DNA of 7,905 nucleotides. It comes from Bacteroidota bacterium (GTDB lineage: Bacteria > Bacteroidota > Bacteroidia > Bacteroidales > Bacteroidaceae). A model generated the notes under the pieces. The model worked only from the letters and a program-made list of their open reading frames with translations. It ran no database searches and had not been told where the DNA came from. Position 1 is the first letter of the stretch; every line of letters begins with the position of its first letter. The stretch is from positions 1-7,905 of the forward strand of contig JAEXAJ010000210.1 of NCBI GenBank assembly GCA_023458215.1. Reading direction: 5' to 3'. The position numbers and the translations under genes are program-made. Of the stretch, positions 1-5,518 are shown one piece after another.

Positions 1-46
1 TAGTAAGAAAAGTTATAAACCGTATTTTTATTGGCAAAAAAATATC

Positions 47-54
47 TAACTTTG
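47..54 (+). promoter_or_regulatory. Bacteroides-type -7 promoter element for the Lrp/AsnC gene
   Basis: TAACTTTG is an exact match to the Bacteroides -7 consensus TAnnTTTG. It lies 58 bp upstream of the ATG, which would give a 5' leader of about 50 nt. A -33 element is weak: only a T-rich stretch (about 24-30) lies at the usual spacing, and the TTGG at 31-34 is too close. The assignment rests on the -7 match and its position. Confidence 0.6.
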
Positions 55-112
55 CGTATTATTGTATGTGAATACAAGAAACTGTAGTATTTATTAATCA
101 TTTAAAATTGAA

Positions 113-589
113 ATGGGACATCATCAATTGGATAATTTAGACGAGCAAATCTTGAAGCTTATAGCTGATAATGCACGTATTCCTTTTCTGGAAGTGGCCA
201 GAGCTTGTAATGTATCGGGTGCAGCCATTCACCAGCGCATTCAGAAGCTGACGAATTTAGGTATATTGAAAGGGTCTGAATATGTTATTGATCCGGAAAA
301 AGTAGGATATGAAACATGTGCTTATATCGGTATCTATTTAAAAGATCCTGAATCATTTGACGCGGTTACAAAAGCTTTAGAGGCTATTCCCGAAGTGGTA
401 GAATGTCATTTTACGACTGGTAAATATGATATGTTCATAAAGCTCTATGCTCGTAATAATCACCATTTGTTGAGCATAATCCATGATAAATTGCAGCCGT
501 TGGGTTTGTCTCGTACGGAAACCCTGATATCTTTCCATGAGGCCATTAAACGGCAGATGCCGATAATGATAGAGGACGACGAAGATTGA
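113..589 (+). CDS. Lrp/AsnC family transcriptional regulator
   Basis: The 158-residue protein has the standard Lrp/AsnC layout and length. An N-terminal winged helix-turn-helix occupies about residues 6-60 (LDEQILKLIADNARIPFLEVA, then a recognition helix around SGAAIHQRIQKL). A C-terminal RAM ligand-binding/oligomerisation domain spans about 67-145, with the typical TGKYD turn at 102-106. These proteins form dimers to octamers and usually respond to an amino acid or similar small molecule; nothing here identifies the ligand or targets. The protein ends in an acidic tail (EDDED). The ATG is preceded by an AT-rich leader without a Shine-Dalgarno sequence, normal for Bacteroides. The gene is convergent with folA, with only 3 bp between the stop codons. 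The family is clear; the role (global or local) is not. Confidence 0.93.
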   Translation: MGHHQLDNLDEQILKLIADNARIPFLEVARACNVSGAAIHQRIQKLTNLGILKGSEYVIDPEKVGYETCAYIGIYLKDPESFDAVTKALEAIPEVVECHFTTGKYDMFIKLYARNNHHLLSIIHDKLQPLGLSRTETLISFHEAIKRQMPIMIEDDED

Positions 590-592
590 TTC

Positions 593-1081
593 TTATCGGC
601 GAACGTAATCGACAAAAGCATAAGGGCAGGGATGCTTCTCATCAACAAAATGAGATTCCCTGCTTTTTTCTTGCCATACATTCAGGTCTAAGTTTGGGAA
701 ATAAACATCTACCTGAGGTGCTTCCGCATCTACTTCCGTCAGGCATAGTTCGTCGGCAAAGGAGAGTGCTTGATTATATACGCTTGCACCGCCAATAATA
801 AATACATGCTCGTCCGGACGACAACTTTTTAAAGCATCTTCAATCGAAGGAAAAACTTCAGCTCCTGGAAAAGACAAATCGCTGCGGGAGGACAAAACTA
901 CATTCCGGCGATTGGGAAGAGCGCCTTTTGGCAGGGATTCAAAGGTCTTTCTGCCCATGATGATTGTATTTCCGGTAGTTAATGCTTTGAAACGTTTCAA
1001 GTCATTAGGAAGCCAGAATAATAGTTCATTTTGATAACCGATACCCATGTGGCGATCGACTGCGGCAATAATACTTATCAT
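593..1081 (-). CDS. folA: Dihydrofolate reductase
   Basis: This 162-residue protein is a chromosomal-type dihydrofolate reductase, which reduces dihydrofolate to tetrahydrofolate with NADPH in the cytoplasm. It opens with the conserved MISIIAAVDRHMGIG strand and Met20-like loop, has the catalytic acid at D27 in WLPNDLKRFK (23-32), the NADPH-binding segment MGRKTFESLP (42-51) and the IIGGASVY motif (95-102). Length matches the usual 159-165 residues. It lies 107 bp downstream of thyA on the same strand; thymidylate synthase produces the dihydrofolate this enzyme recycles, so co-expression makes sense. No TAnnTTTG element was found in the 107 bp, so transcription probably comes from the thyA promoter. 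The start codon abuts a heptanucleotide tandem repeat, and the 3' end overlaps the terminator of the opposing Lrp-family gene. Confidence 0.97.
   Translation of the reverse strand: MISIIAAVDRHMGIGYQNELLFWLPNDLKRFKALTTGNTIIMGRKTFESLPKGALPNRRNVVLSSRSDLSFPGAEVFPSIEDALKSCRPDEHVFIIGGASVYNQALSFADELCLTEVDAEAPQVDVYFPNLDLNVWQEKSRESHFVDEKHPCPYAFVDYVRR
626..669 (+). terminator. Intrinsic terminator of the Lrp/AsnC gene, inside folA
   Basis: On the + strand, GCAGGGA (626-632) pairs with TCCCTGC (657-663). An inner stem TCTCAT (637-642) pairs with ATGAGA (650-655) around a 7-nt loop, with a small asymmetric internal bulge between the two stems. Six T residues follow directly (664-669). This has the form of a rho-independent terminator for transcripts leaving the upstream + strand gene, 37-80 nt after its stop codon. 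It lies within the coding sequence of folA on the other strand, so the two mRNAs would overlap at their 3' ends. Confidence 0.7.
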
Positions 1082-1115
1082 TTATGATTTATGATTTATG
1101 ATTTATGATTTATAA
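1081..1115. repeat. Heptanucleotide tandem repeat (TTTATGA)4 plus variant
   Basis: Four perfect tandem copies of TTTATGA (1081-1108) are followed by a variant copy TTTATAA (1109-1115). A decayed copy, CTTATCA (1074-1080), extends the array into the first codons of folA. On the folA strand the unit reads TCATAAA and fills the leader immediately before the ATG. It could act as an AT-rich, unstructured translation-initiation region, or simply be a slippage-prone sequence. Confidence 0.9.
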
Positions 1116-1178
1116 GTTTAGGATTGGAACCTGCGTAATAATGTTCTTTCGCGTGGCATAAATCTTAAACTATAAATC
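1107..1178. other. Imperfect inverted repeat in the thyA-folA gap
   Basis: The segment 1107-1125 (GATTTATAAGTTTAGGATT) is nearly the reverse complement of 1161-1178 (AATCTTAAACTATAAATC), differing by one indel and one mismatch, with about 35 nt between. In a thyA-folA transcript the arms could form a long AU-rich stem. The left arm grows out of the last units of the heptanucleotide repeat. It may be a processing or stability element of the dicistronic mRNA, or the remains of a small palindromic intergenic repeat. No T-tract follows, so it does not look like an intrinsic terminator. Confidence 0.55.
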
Positions 1179-1188
1179 TAAAATCTTA

Positions 1189-1983
1189 TTATACGGCTAC
1201 CTTTCCGGCAATATGCGGATGAGGATTATAATTAACTAATTCAAAGTCTTCAAATTTGAAGTCAAAGATACTTTTCACATCTGGATTGATTTTCATTTGT
1301 GGCAAAGCACGTGGTTCACGTGAAAGCTGAAGTTTCACTTGATCCAAATGATTCAAGTATATGTGTGCATCTCCTAAAGTATGAACAAAGTCTCCGGCTT
1401 TCAATCCGGTAACTTGTGCCATCATTTGCAGAAGTAGCGCATAAGAAGCAATATTGAAAGGTACTCCCAAAAATATGTCTGCACTACGCTGATACAGTTG
1501 GAGACTTAATTTCCCATCAGCTACATAGAACTGGAAAAATGCGTGGCAAGGAGGCAAGTTCATATTATCCAAATCTCCTACATTCCAGGCACTTACTATG
1601 ATACGGCGGGAGTCGGGATTATGTTTGATGGTTTCAACCACTTCACTGATCTGGTCAATAAATCCACCTTTATAGTCGGGCCATGAACGCCATTGGTAAC
1701 CATAAATATGTCCTAAATCTCCATTCTCGTCTGCCCATTCATTCCAGATACGAACGCCATTGTCCTGAAGATACTTCACATTAGTATCTCCTTTGAGGAA
1801 CCATAAAAGTTCATATATAATTGATTTCAGATGAAGCTTTTTGGTTGTCAGACAAGGAAACCCCTCGTCCATATTGAAGCGCATTTGATGTCCGAATACG
1901 CTGATTGTGCCAGTACCGGTGCGATCGCTTTTTTCAGCGCCTTCAGCCAGTACCCGATTAAGCAAGTCTAAATATTGTTTCAT
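1189..1983 (-). CDS. thyA: Thymidylate synthase
   Basis: This 264-residue protein is a classical folate-dependent thymidylate synthase, converting dUMP and methylene-tetrahydrofolate to dTMP and dihydrofolate in the cytoplasm. It has the same length as the E. coli enzyme, and the key residues fall at the same numbers: phosphate-binding R21, R126/R127 (NPDSRR) and R166 (YQRSAD), catalytic C146 in [11 protein letters not shown]169, N177 (GVPFN) and H207/Y209 (DAHIY). It also has the conserved RTGTGT (21-26) and W80 regions. It is the first gene of a probable thyA-folA transcription unit and has its own TAnnTTTG element 29-36 bp upstream of the ATG. Gene integrity and all catalytic residues suggest an active enzyme. 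Confidence 0.99.
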   Translation of the reverse strand: MKQYLDLLNRVLAEGAEKSDRTGTGTISVFGHQMRFNMDEGFPCLTTKKLHLKSIIYELLWFLKGDTNVKYLQDNGVRIWNEWADENGDLGHIYGYQWRSWPDYKGGFIDQISEVVETIKHNPDSRRIIVSAWNVGDLDNMNLPPCHAFFQFYVADGKLSLQLYQRSADIFLGVPFNIASYALLLQMMAQVTGLKAGDFVHTLGDAHIYLNHLDQVKLQLSREPRALPQMKINPDVKSIFDFKFEDFELVNYNPHPHIAGKVAV

Positions 1984-2011
1984 AATGGTGGAGCTATTTT
2001 TAATCTGAACG

Positions 2012-2019
2012 CAAAGGTA
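2012..2019 (-). promoter_or_regulatory. Bacteroides-type -7 promoter element for thyA
   Basis: Read on the minus strand this is TACCTTTG, an exact TAnnTTTG match, 29-36 bp upstream of the thyA ATG. The predicted transcript would start near 2005 with a leader of about 20 nt. The position of the -33 element (about 2039-2043) falls inside the heptanucleotide repeat at 2027-2059 and has no recognisable TTG motif. Confidence 0.7.
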
Positions 2020-2026
2020 GGAATTT

Positions 2027-2059
2027 AATTGATAATTGATAATCGATAATTGATAATTA
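2027..2059. repeat. Heptanucleotide tandem repeat (AATTGAT)4 plus partial copy
   Basis: There are four tandem copies of AATTGAT (2027-2054), the third with T to C (AATCGAT), followed by a partial copy AATTA (2055-2059). The TAA stop codon of the upstream phospholipase D-family gene (2057-2059 on the minus strand) is part of the last partial copy. The other end reaches within 8 bp of the thyA -7 element, so the array covers the expected -33 region. Confidence 0.85.
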
Positions 2060-3286
2060 GAGGAAGGGGGTCATCAGATTACCTACCCAACCTACAAACT
2101 TTTTCCATCCCGAACGTTTCTTCCAAACTTCGGGAGTCAGTAAAGTACTGTTTTGCTTGTCTCTTTCGAACATAGAGTTCAGTTGATGGGTCAGATCGGG
2201 ATCAAAGATAAAAGCATTGGTTTCGTAGTCATATCGTAAGCTACGGCTGTTAAGATTGGCTGTTCCGACGGTACAGAAAGTACTATCTACCATCATTACT
2301 TTGGAATGATGGAAGCCACCGTTGAAAAGATAAATTTTTGCTCCTTGCTTCATAAGTTTATGTACTATGTAGAATGAAGCTTCGGGTGTAAAAGGTATAT
2401 CCGATACGGCAGGTATCATGATTTCAACTTCCGTTCCTCGCTTCAATGCTTTTTTGATAGCCTTGCGGATGGACTTGGTAGGTACAAAATAAGGATTGAC
2501 TATTTGGATGTTTCTTTGGGCTGCCTGAATCGAAGCCGCATAAGCATGACTGATAGAGCGCGGAGTTTCGCGCGGGGTACGATCTACGATGGCAATCTCT
2601 TCGGCTACACTATCCGGATACTGCGGAATGTCGGGAAAGTAAACGGGACCGCCGATGTGTTGGCCTGTCTCTTGGTTCCACATGGTGAGAAAGATACCTT
2701 GAAGGTATCGCACGGCATCCCCTTCGAGGTGTATGTGCATATCATGCCATTCGCCGATTTTGGGCAATCCGTTGATGTAATAATCAGCAATGTTCATACC
2801 TCCGGTATAACCTATTTTCCCATCGATAACTACTATTTTGCGATGGTCACGGTGTGCGGCATGATTGATATATGGAAAAGTAAACGGGTCGAATTTTACG
2901 ATTTCGATGCCACGGTCACGGATCGCCTTCAAATGACGTTTTTTCAAGGGTTTGTTGTTTGACCAGTTGCCAAAAGCATCGAACATAGCACGTACTTCCA
3001 CCCCTTCTTTGACTTTTTCTGCCAAGAGGTCGAATAAGGCATTCGCTATAGAGTCATTGCGAAAATTGAAATATTCCAAATGGATGTGATGCTTCGCCTG
3101 GCGGATCGTTTCAAAGAGATCGATAAACTTTTCACGTCCGGTCATTAATAGTTTGACCTTATTGTTGTTAGTGACCGGAGCTCCCATTTGTTGCAAGTAA
3201 TTCATCACAATGGAGTCACTCGTTACCTGTCCGTGAAGATGCCCTATAGAAAAAATAAATAATATGATAAATAGAAACTGTCTCAA
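2057..3286 (-). CDS. cls: Phospholipase D-family cardiolipin synthase-like protein
   Basis: The 409-residue protein carries two HKD phosphatidyltransferase motifs: HRKIVVID (H148, K150, D155) followed by GYTGGMN, and HSKVMMVD (H327, K329, D334) followed by GTANLNSRS. Paired HKD motifs form one active site in cardiolipin synthases, which join phospholipids at the membrane. The first 20 residues are a hydrophobic signal-like segment ending HLHGQ. The double transmembrane N-terminus of ClsA-type enzymes is absent, so size and layout are closer to ClsB-like proteins, but with export or anchoring. The start is TTG: an in-frame TAA lies five codons upstream with no ATG or GTG between, and the signal segment begins right at this codon. 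A generic secreted phospholipase D is the alternative. A TAnnTTTG element lies 34-41 bp upstream, and the stop codon is in a tandem repeat. Confidence 0.9.
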   Translation of the reverse strand: MRQFLFIILFIFSIGHLHGQVTSDSIVMNYLQQMGAPVTNNNKVKLLMTGREKFIDLFETIRQAKHHIHLEYFNFRNDSIANALFDLLAEKVKEGVEVRAMFDAFGNWSNNKPLKKRHLKAIRDRGIEIVKFDPFTFPYINHAAHRDHRKIVVIDGKIGYTGGMNIADYYINGLPKIGEWHDMHIHLEGDAVRYLQGIFLTMWNQETGQHIGGPVYFPDIPQYPDSVAEEIAIVDRTPRETPRSISHAYAASIQAAQRNIQIVNPYFVPTKSIRKAIKKALKRGTEVEIMIPAVSDIPFTPEASFYIVHKLMKQGAKIYLFNGGFHHSKVMMVDSTFCTVGTANLNSRSLRYDYETNAFIFDPDLTHQLNSMFERDKQNSTLLTPEVWKKRSGWKKFVGWVGNLMTPFL

Positions 3287-3319
3287 AACCGCTTTTTCTT
3301 AGTTAGTTTTTAGAATCGG

Positions 3320-3327
3320 CAAAGATA
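3320..3327 (-). promoter_or_regulatory. Bacteroides-type -7 promoter element for cls
   Basis: On the minus strand this reads TATCTTTG, an exact TAnnTTTG match, 34-41 bp upstream of the TTG start. Transcription would begin near 3313. It sits about 30 bp beyond the T-tract of the preceding operon's terminator, consistent with an independent transcription unit. No clear -33 motif was seen. Confidence 0.65.
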
Positions 3328-3358
3328 CAATTTATCACTGAGAAATGTTCGCTTGTTT

Positions 3359-3403
3359 AAAAAAAATTAGCCCTTACGTTCATCTGATAACGTAAAGGCT
3401 AAT
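3359..3403 (-). terminator. Intrinsic terminator of the ECF sigma operon
   Basis: A 15-bp stem with one mismatched position is formed by 3366-3380 (ATTAGCCCTTACGTT) and 3389-3403 (AACGTAAAGGCTAAT) around an 8-nt loop. Read on the minus strand, the hairpin is followed by eight T residues (3366-3359; the innermost base can also pair). It lies 26 nt past the stop codon of the last gene of the minus-strand operon. This is the clearest terminator in the window. Confidence 0.92.
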
Positions 3404-3428
3404 GATTGTATTATAAGAATAAATAACC

Positions 3429-3761
3429 TTATGCCAGCGTTGATATCTTGCGATAACCCAAATACAGCAATACTATACCTGCTACTATCAGTGATTTAGG
3501 ATCAAGTTGTGTCGCACTATTTTCAACGGTAGAAGTAAATGTCTCGCGTAAAGTTCCCAACACTAATTGCAATCCGTCCAAGGCAACGAACAACACCAGC
3601 GCTAGCGTGAAGCAGAAGGTAGTCCATATCTGTGACAACCGATGGCTGTGGCCGGGCAGTCTGTGCAGTACACGGCGTGAGAATCCATTATCTTCAATTT
3701 CCTGCCGGTTGTCGTCAAAGAAATCTTTCAAGAGTTTATCATCATTTTCCATCATATCCAT
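3429..3761 (-). CDS. Small two-helix membrane protein, candidate anti-sigma factor (DUF5056-like)
   Basis: The 110-residue protein has a charged N-terminal segment of about 44 residues (including LLKDFFDDNRQEIEDNGFSRRVLHRLP), a first membrane helix at about 46-66, a short loop, and a second helix at about 89-103. From memory the N-terminal segment resembles the Bacteroidetes family DUF5056; no search was possible. It overlaps the sigma factor gene by 20 bp, so the two are translationally coupled, and it lies where anti-sigma genes usually sit. A soluble N-terminus plus membrane anchor fits a membrane-bound anti-sigma factor, but the zinc-binding HxxxCxxC motif of the common ZAS class is absent. 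The start could also be Met3 (3755) or Met4 (3752), which would shorten the overlap. The function is inferred from context only. Confidence 0.8.
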   Translation of the reverse strand: MDMMENDDKLLKDFFDDNRQEIEDNGFSRRVLHRLPGHSHRLSQIWTTFCFTLALVLFVALDGLQLVLGTLRETFTSTVENSATQLDPKSLIVAGIVLLYLGYRKISTLA

Positions 3762-4287
3762 TTTGTTTTAAGTAGGAAGCCATTTTTTCTTTTGCCCGCG
3801 AGAGATGGCTTTTTACGGTTCCCGCCGGGCATCCGGTGATACCTGCAATCTTTTCGATATTCTGGTCTTCCATAAAGAAGAGTGTGATGCAGGTGCGTTC
3901 CATTTCCTTCAAGGTGGCCAGAGCATGATAAATATCCATGTGCTGACCAACATCTGTCTGTAGCGTGCTACATTGAGCGTCCACTTGGTAAGTATCCAAA
4001 TCGTCCGTTTCTTTCCGGCTGCGAATATAATCATAAAATACATTATAAGCAATACGATAAAGCCAGGTTGAGAAACTGGATAGATTTTTGAACGACGCGA
4101 TATTAGTATAAGCTTTTATAAATGTATCTTGCGCCAAGTCGTCACTCAATTCGCTGTCGCCGCAGGTCTGGTGCAGGAAGAATCGTCGCACGGGCGACTG
4201 ATACTTCTTTACCAACTGGTCGAAGGCCCTGGTGTTGTGAAACACCACGACCTGTGCGACTAACGATATGTCGTTGAGTTGACTCAT
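3742..4287 (-). CDS. ECF-type RNA polymerase sigma factor
   Basis: This 181-residue protein is a sigma-70 family extracytoplasmic-function factor with only regions 2 and 4. Region 2 spans about residues 20-92 and includes the core-binding stretch SDDLAQDTFIKAYTNIASF and the -10 recognition part FSTWLYRIAYNVFYDYIRSR. Region 4 spans about 118-172, with its helix-turn-helix around IEKIAGITGCPAGTVKSHLSRAKEKM (144-169). It directs RNA polymerase to a dedicated regulon that the window does not reveal. It overlaps the upstream membrane-protein gene by 4 bp (ATGA) and the downstream small membrane-protein gene by 20 bp, so all three should be co-translated, typical of a sigma factor with its membrane-linked control proteins. 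Such factors often autoregulate; no TAnnTTTG element was found upstream of the operon, which would fit but does not prove it. Confidence 0.95.
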   Translation of the reverse strand: MSQLNDISLVAQVVVFHNTRAFDQLVKKYQSPVRRFFLHQTCGDSELSDDLAQDTFIKAYTNIASFKNLSSFSTWLYRIAYNVFYDYIRSRKETDDLDTYQVDAQCSTLQTDVGQHMDIYHALATLKEMERTCITLFFMEDQNIEKIAGITGCPAGTVKSHLSRAKEKMASYLKQNGYDGK

Positions 4288-4925
4288 CTGTCTTCGTTTT
4301 TCTTCTGTTGGCTATAATGGATTACCAACTGGCCAAAACCGGTGAACATGATGAGCAATCCTATGCAACCTAATCCAAATTCTCCCGTAATAGCCCAAAG
4401 GAAGATAAATAACCCGATTCCGGTAAAAATGTTTTTTATACCTTTGGTATGGGTGTCTTCAACTTCGGCTTGCTTGAAGAAATTTTCCGGAAGTTGTTGT
4501 CCGCTTGCCAAGGCTTGTTCTGCCAGTCGATACTTAGCTTTCCGGTTTTTATAGCGGAAGAAGAATACAATGAAGATGATAAGCAGAGGTAAACCGAAGA
4601 CGAAAACGATGGCGGTCACGGTAATGATAACCTCGGCTGCATTTCCGTTTATGTCAAAGCCACTCCAGTCAAAAGGACTACTTTGGTGATGCTTCCAGTT
4701 ACGGGAGTTGTCGTCGCTGTCACTGGCATTAGCATTAGTACTGTTTTCGTAGGTCATTACACTGAGTGTATCAGTTACGGTTTTTCCGTCGATAACGGTT
4801 TCTCTCAATTCAATCACTCTTTTCTTATTCCCCAGACTGTCGTTCTCTGTAACAGTTCTGTCCTTTCCTTGTACCAGTGTGCAAAACAACATGGCAACCA
4901 TTAATGCAAAAATGATCCGTTTCAT
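4284..4925 (-). CDS. Membrane protein of DUF6249 type, first gene of the sigma operon
   Basis: The 213-residue protein has a probable signal peptide (1-20, ending LVQG), a polar Ser/Asn/Asp-rich segment (about 21-95), a long membrane helix (about 97-123), a cytoplasmic-looking basic linker with YRLAEQALASGQQLPENFF (132-150), and two further helices (about 164-180 and 183-204). From memory the C-terminal two thirds resemble DUF6249, a Bacteroidetes family often found beside ECF sigma genes; this could not be checked. The ATG opens an operon with the sigma factor, whose ATG overlaps this gene's TGA. A role in sensing or transmitting an envelope signal is plausible from the context, but no biochemical function is known to me. 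Confidence 0.88.
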   Translation of the reverse strand: MKRIIFALMVAMLFCTLVQGKDRTVTENDSLGNKKRVIELRETVIDGKTVTDTLSVMTYENSTNANASDSDDNSRNWKHHQSSPFDWSGFDINGNAAEVIITVTAIVFVFGLPLLIIFIVFFFRYKNRKAKYRLAEQALASGQQLPENFFKQAEVEDTHTKGIKNIFTGIGLFIFLWAITGEFGLGCIGLLIMFTGFGQLVIHYSQQKKNEDR

Positions 4926-5039
4926 AATCTATATTTTTTTAATTTGTTTCTTTGTGAGTTAGACGTATCGTTGCCCTTATAAAGTTGCAAAGGAGAAGAA
5001 TTTTTTTATCAATTCTGCCGTTTGGAAGGGAATTTTAAT

Positions 5040-5056
5040 GGAAATGTAGTATTTCC
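5040..5056. promoter_or_regulatory. Candidate operator palindrome upstream of the metal-uptake genes
   Basis: GGAAAT (5040-5045) and ATTTCC (5051-5056) form a perfect 6-bp inverted repeat with a 5-bp spacer. It covers the place where the -33 promoter element should be, relative to the -7 element at 5072-5079. A repressor bound there would block the promoter. The half-sites are short and AT-rich, so chance is possible. The regulator is unknown. Confidence 0.35.
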
Positions 5057-5071
5057 CCTGTTATTTATCCC

Positions 5072-5079
5072 TATCTTTG
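5072..5079 (+). promoter_or_regulatory. Bacteroides-type -7 promoter element for the His-rich protein and TonB receptor genes
   Basis: TATCTTTG is an exact TAnnTTTG match, 29-36 bp upstream of the TTG start of the small His-rich gene. Transcription would begin near 5086 and give a leader of about 22 nt. It would probably serve both + strand genes, since no second TAnnTTTG element is present in the 75-bp gap before the receptor gene. Confidence 0.65.
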
Positions 5080-5107
5080 TGATCCGTTTTTCATTACGAG
5101 ATACATT

Positions 5108-5443
5108 TTGGAGAAGTTGCGAAATATAATAAAGTTGTTTCTTCCCCTGTTATTCATTACCTATTTGGGGGGAATAACGCTGTTTACCCACTCTCATGTG
5201 GTAAATGGGGTGATAATTGTGCACTCTCATCCTTTCAAGGGTGAGCATCAACATACTGAAGTACAATTAGAAACCATCTTCTTCCTTTCTGCATTTGCAT
5301 CTTCTTCTCTCCCTGCTTTAGTTACTGCAATATCGGCTTTCCTTGTGCTGTTATGCATCTTGAAATCTCCCGCAACGGAGCGGATTAAATGTGCGCAGTT
5401 TCTTGGCAGTATCAGTCTACGTGCCCCTCCCTGTACTCTTTGA
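5108..5443 (+). CDS. Small His-rich membrane protein upstream of a TonB-dependent receptor
   Basis: The 111-residue protein has a hydrophobic helix at about 8-27, a short histidine cluster (H28, H30, H39, H41, H47, H49 in THSHVVNG, VHSHP and EHQHT), and a second hydrophobic helix at about 63-85. It ends SLRAPPCTL. The spaced His pairs suggest binding of a transition metal such as zinc, copper or cobalt in the periplasm. From memory, similar short proteins precede TonB-dependent receptors in other Bacteroidetes, so a metal-handling partner of the downstream receptor is likely. The start is TTG: it directly precedes the hydrophobic helix and no in-frame ATG exists in the gene. GTG at Val31 would cut off the first helix. 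No enzyme domain is visible. Confidence 0.8.
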   Translation: MEKLRNIIKLFLPLLFITYLGGITLFTHSHVVNGVIIVHSHPFKGEHQHTEVQLETIFFLSAFASSSLPALVTAISAFLVLLCILKSPATERIKCAQFLGSISLRAPPCTL

Positions 5444-5458
5444 CATATTACATTTCCA

Positions 5459-5482
5459 GGCAGCATCCGTAAGGTTGTTGCC
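5459..5482 (+). other. RNA hairpin with GNRA tetraloop before the receptor gene
   Basis: Bases 5459-5468 pair with 5473-5482 around the loop GTAA (5469-5472), a GNRA tetraloop. The stem has ten positions: eight Watson-Crick pairs, one G-U pair and one U-U mismatch. It lies 15 nt after the stop codon of the small gene and 36 nt before the receptor ATG. No T-tract follows, so it is not a normal terminator; it could adjust the ratio of the two products by affecting mRNA stability or partial termination. Confidence 0.5.
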
Positions 5483-5518
5483 GCAATATTATTGATTCAC
5501 TTTTAATTTTAGAAATTC

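Noticed and set aside
551..562. Small palindrome CGGCAGATGCCG as a terminator for folA
   Set aside because: The loop would be only 2 nt and no T-tract follows on the minus strand.
586..798. A 70-codon open frame on the + strand opposite folA
   Set aside because: It is antisense to folA, its first part contains the Lrp-gene terminator hairpin, and its composition (many Arg/His/Gln) fits a shadow frame.
1074..1115. Heptanucleotide repeats as a CRISPR array or integron site
   Set aside because: The units are 7 bp and directly adjacent, with no spacers, cas genes or integrase nearby.
2504..2962. A 152-codon open frame on the + strand opposite the cls-like gene
   Set aside because: It lies entirely antisense to a well-supported gene with two HKD motifs, has no recognisable domain and no promoter, and its protein reads as a frame shadow.
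4988..4995. Minus-strand CTCCTTTG as a -7 element for the sigma operon
   Set aside because: It lacks the TA at the first two positions of TAnnTTTG and has no -33 match; the operon may use another sigma factor, so no promoter is claimed.
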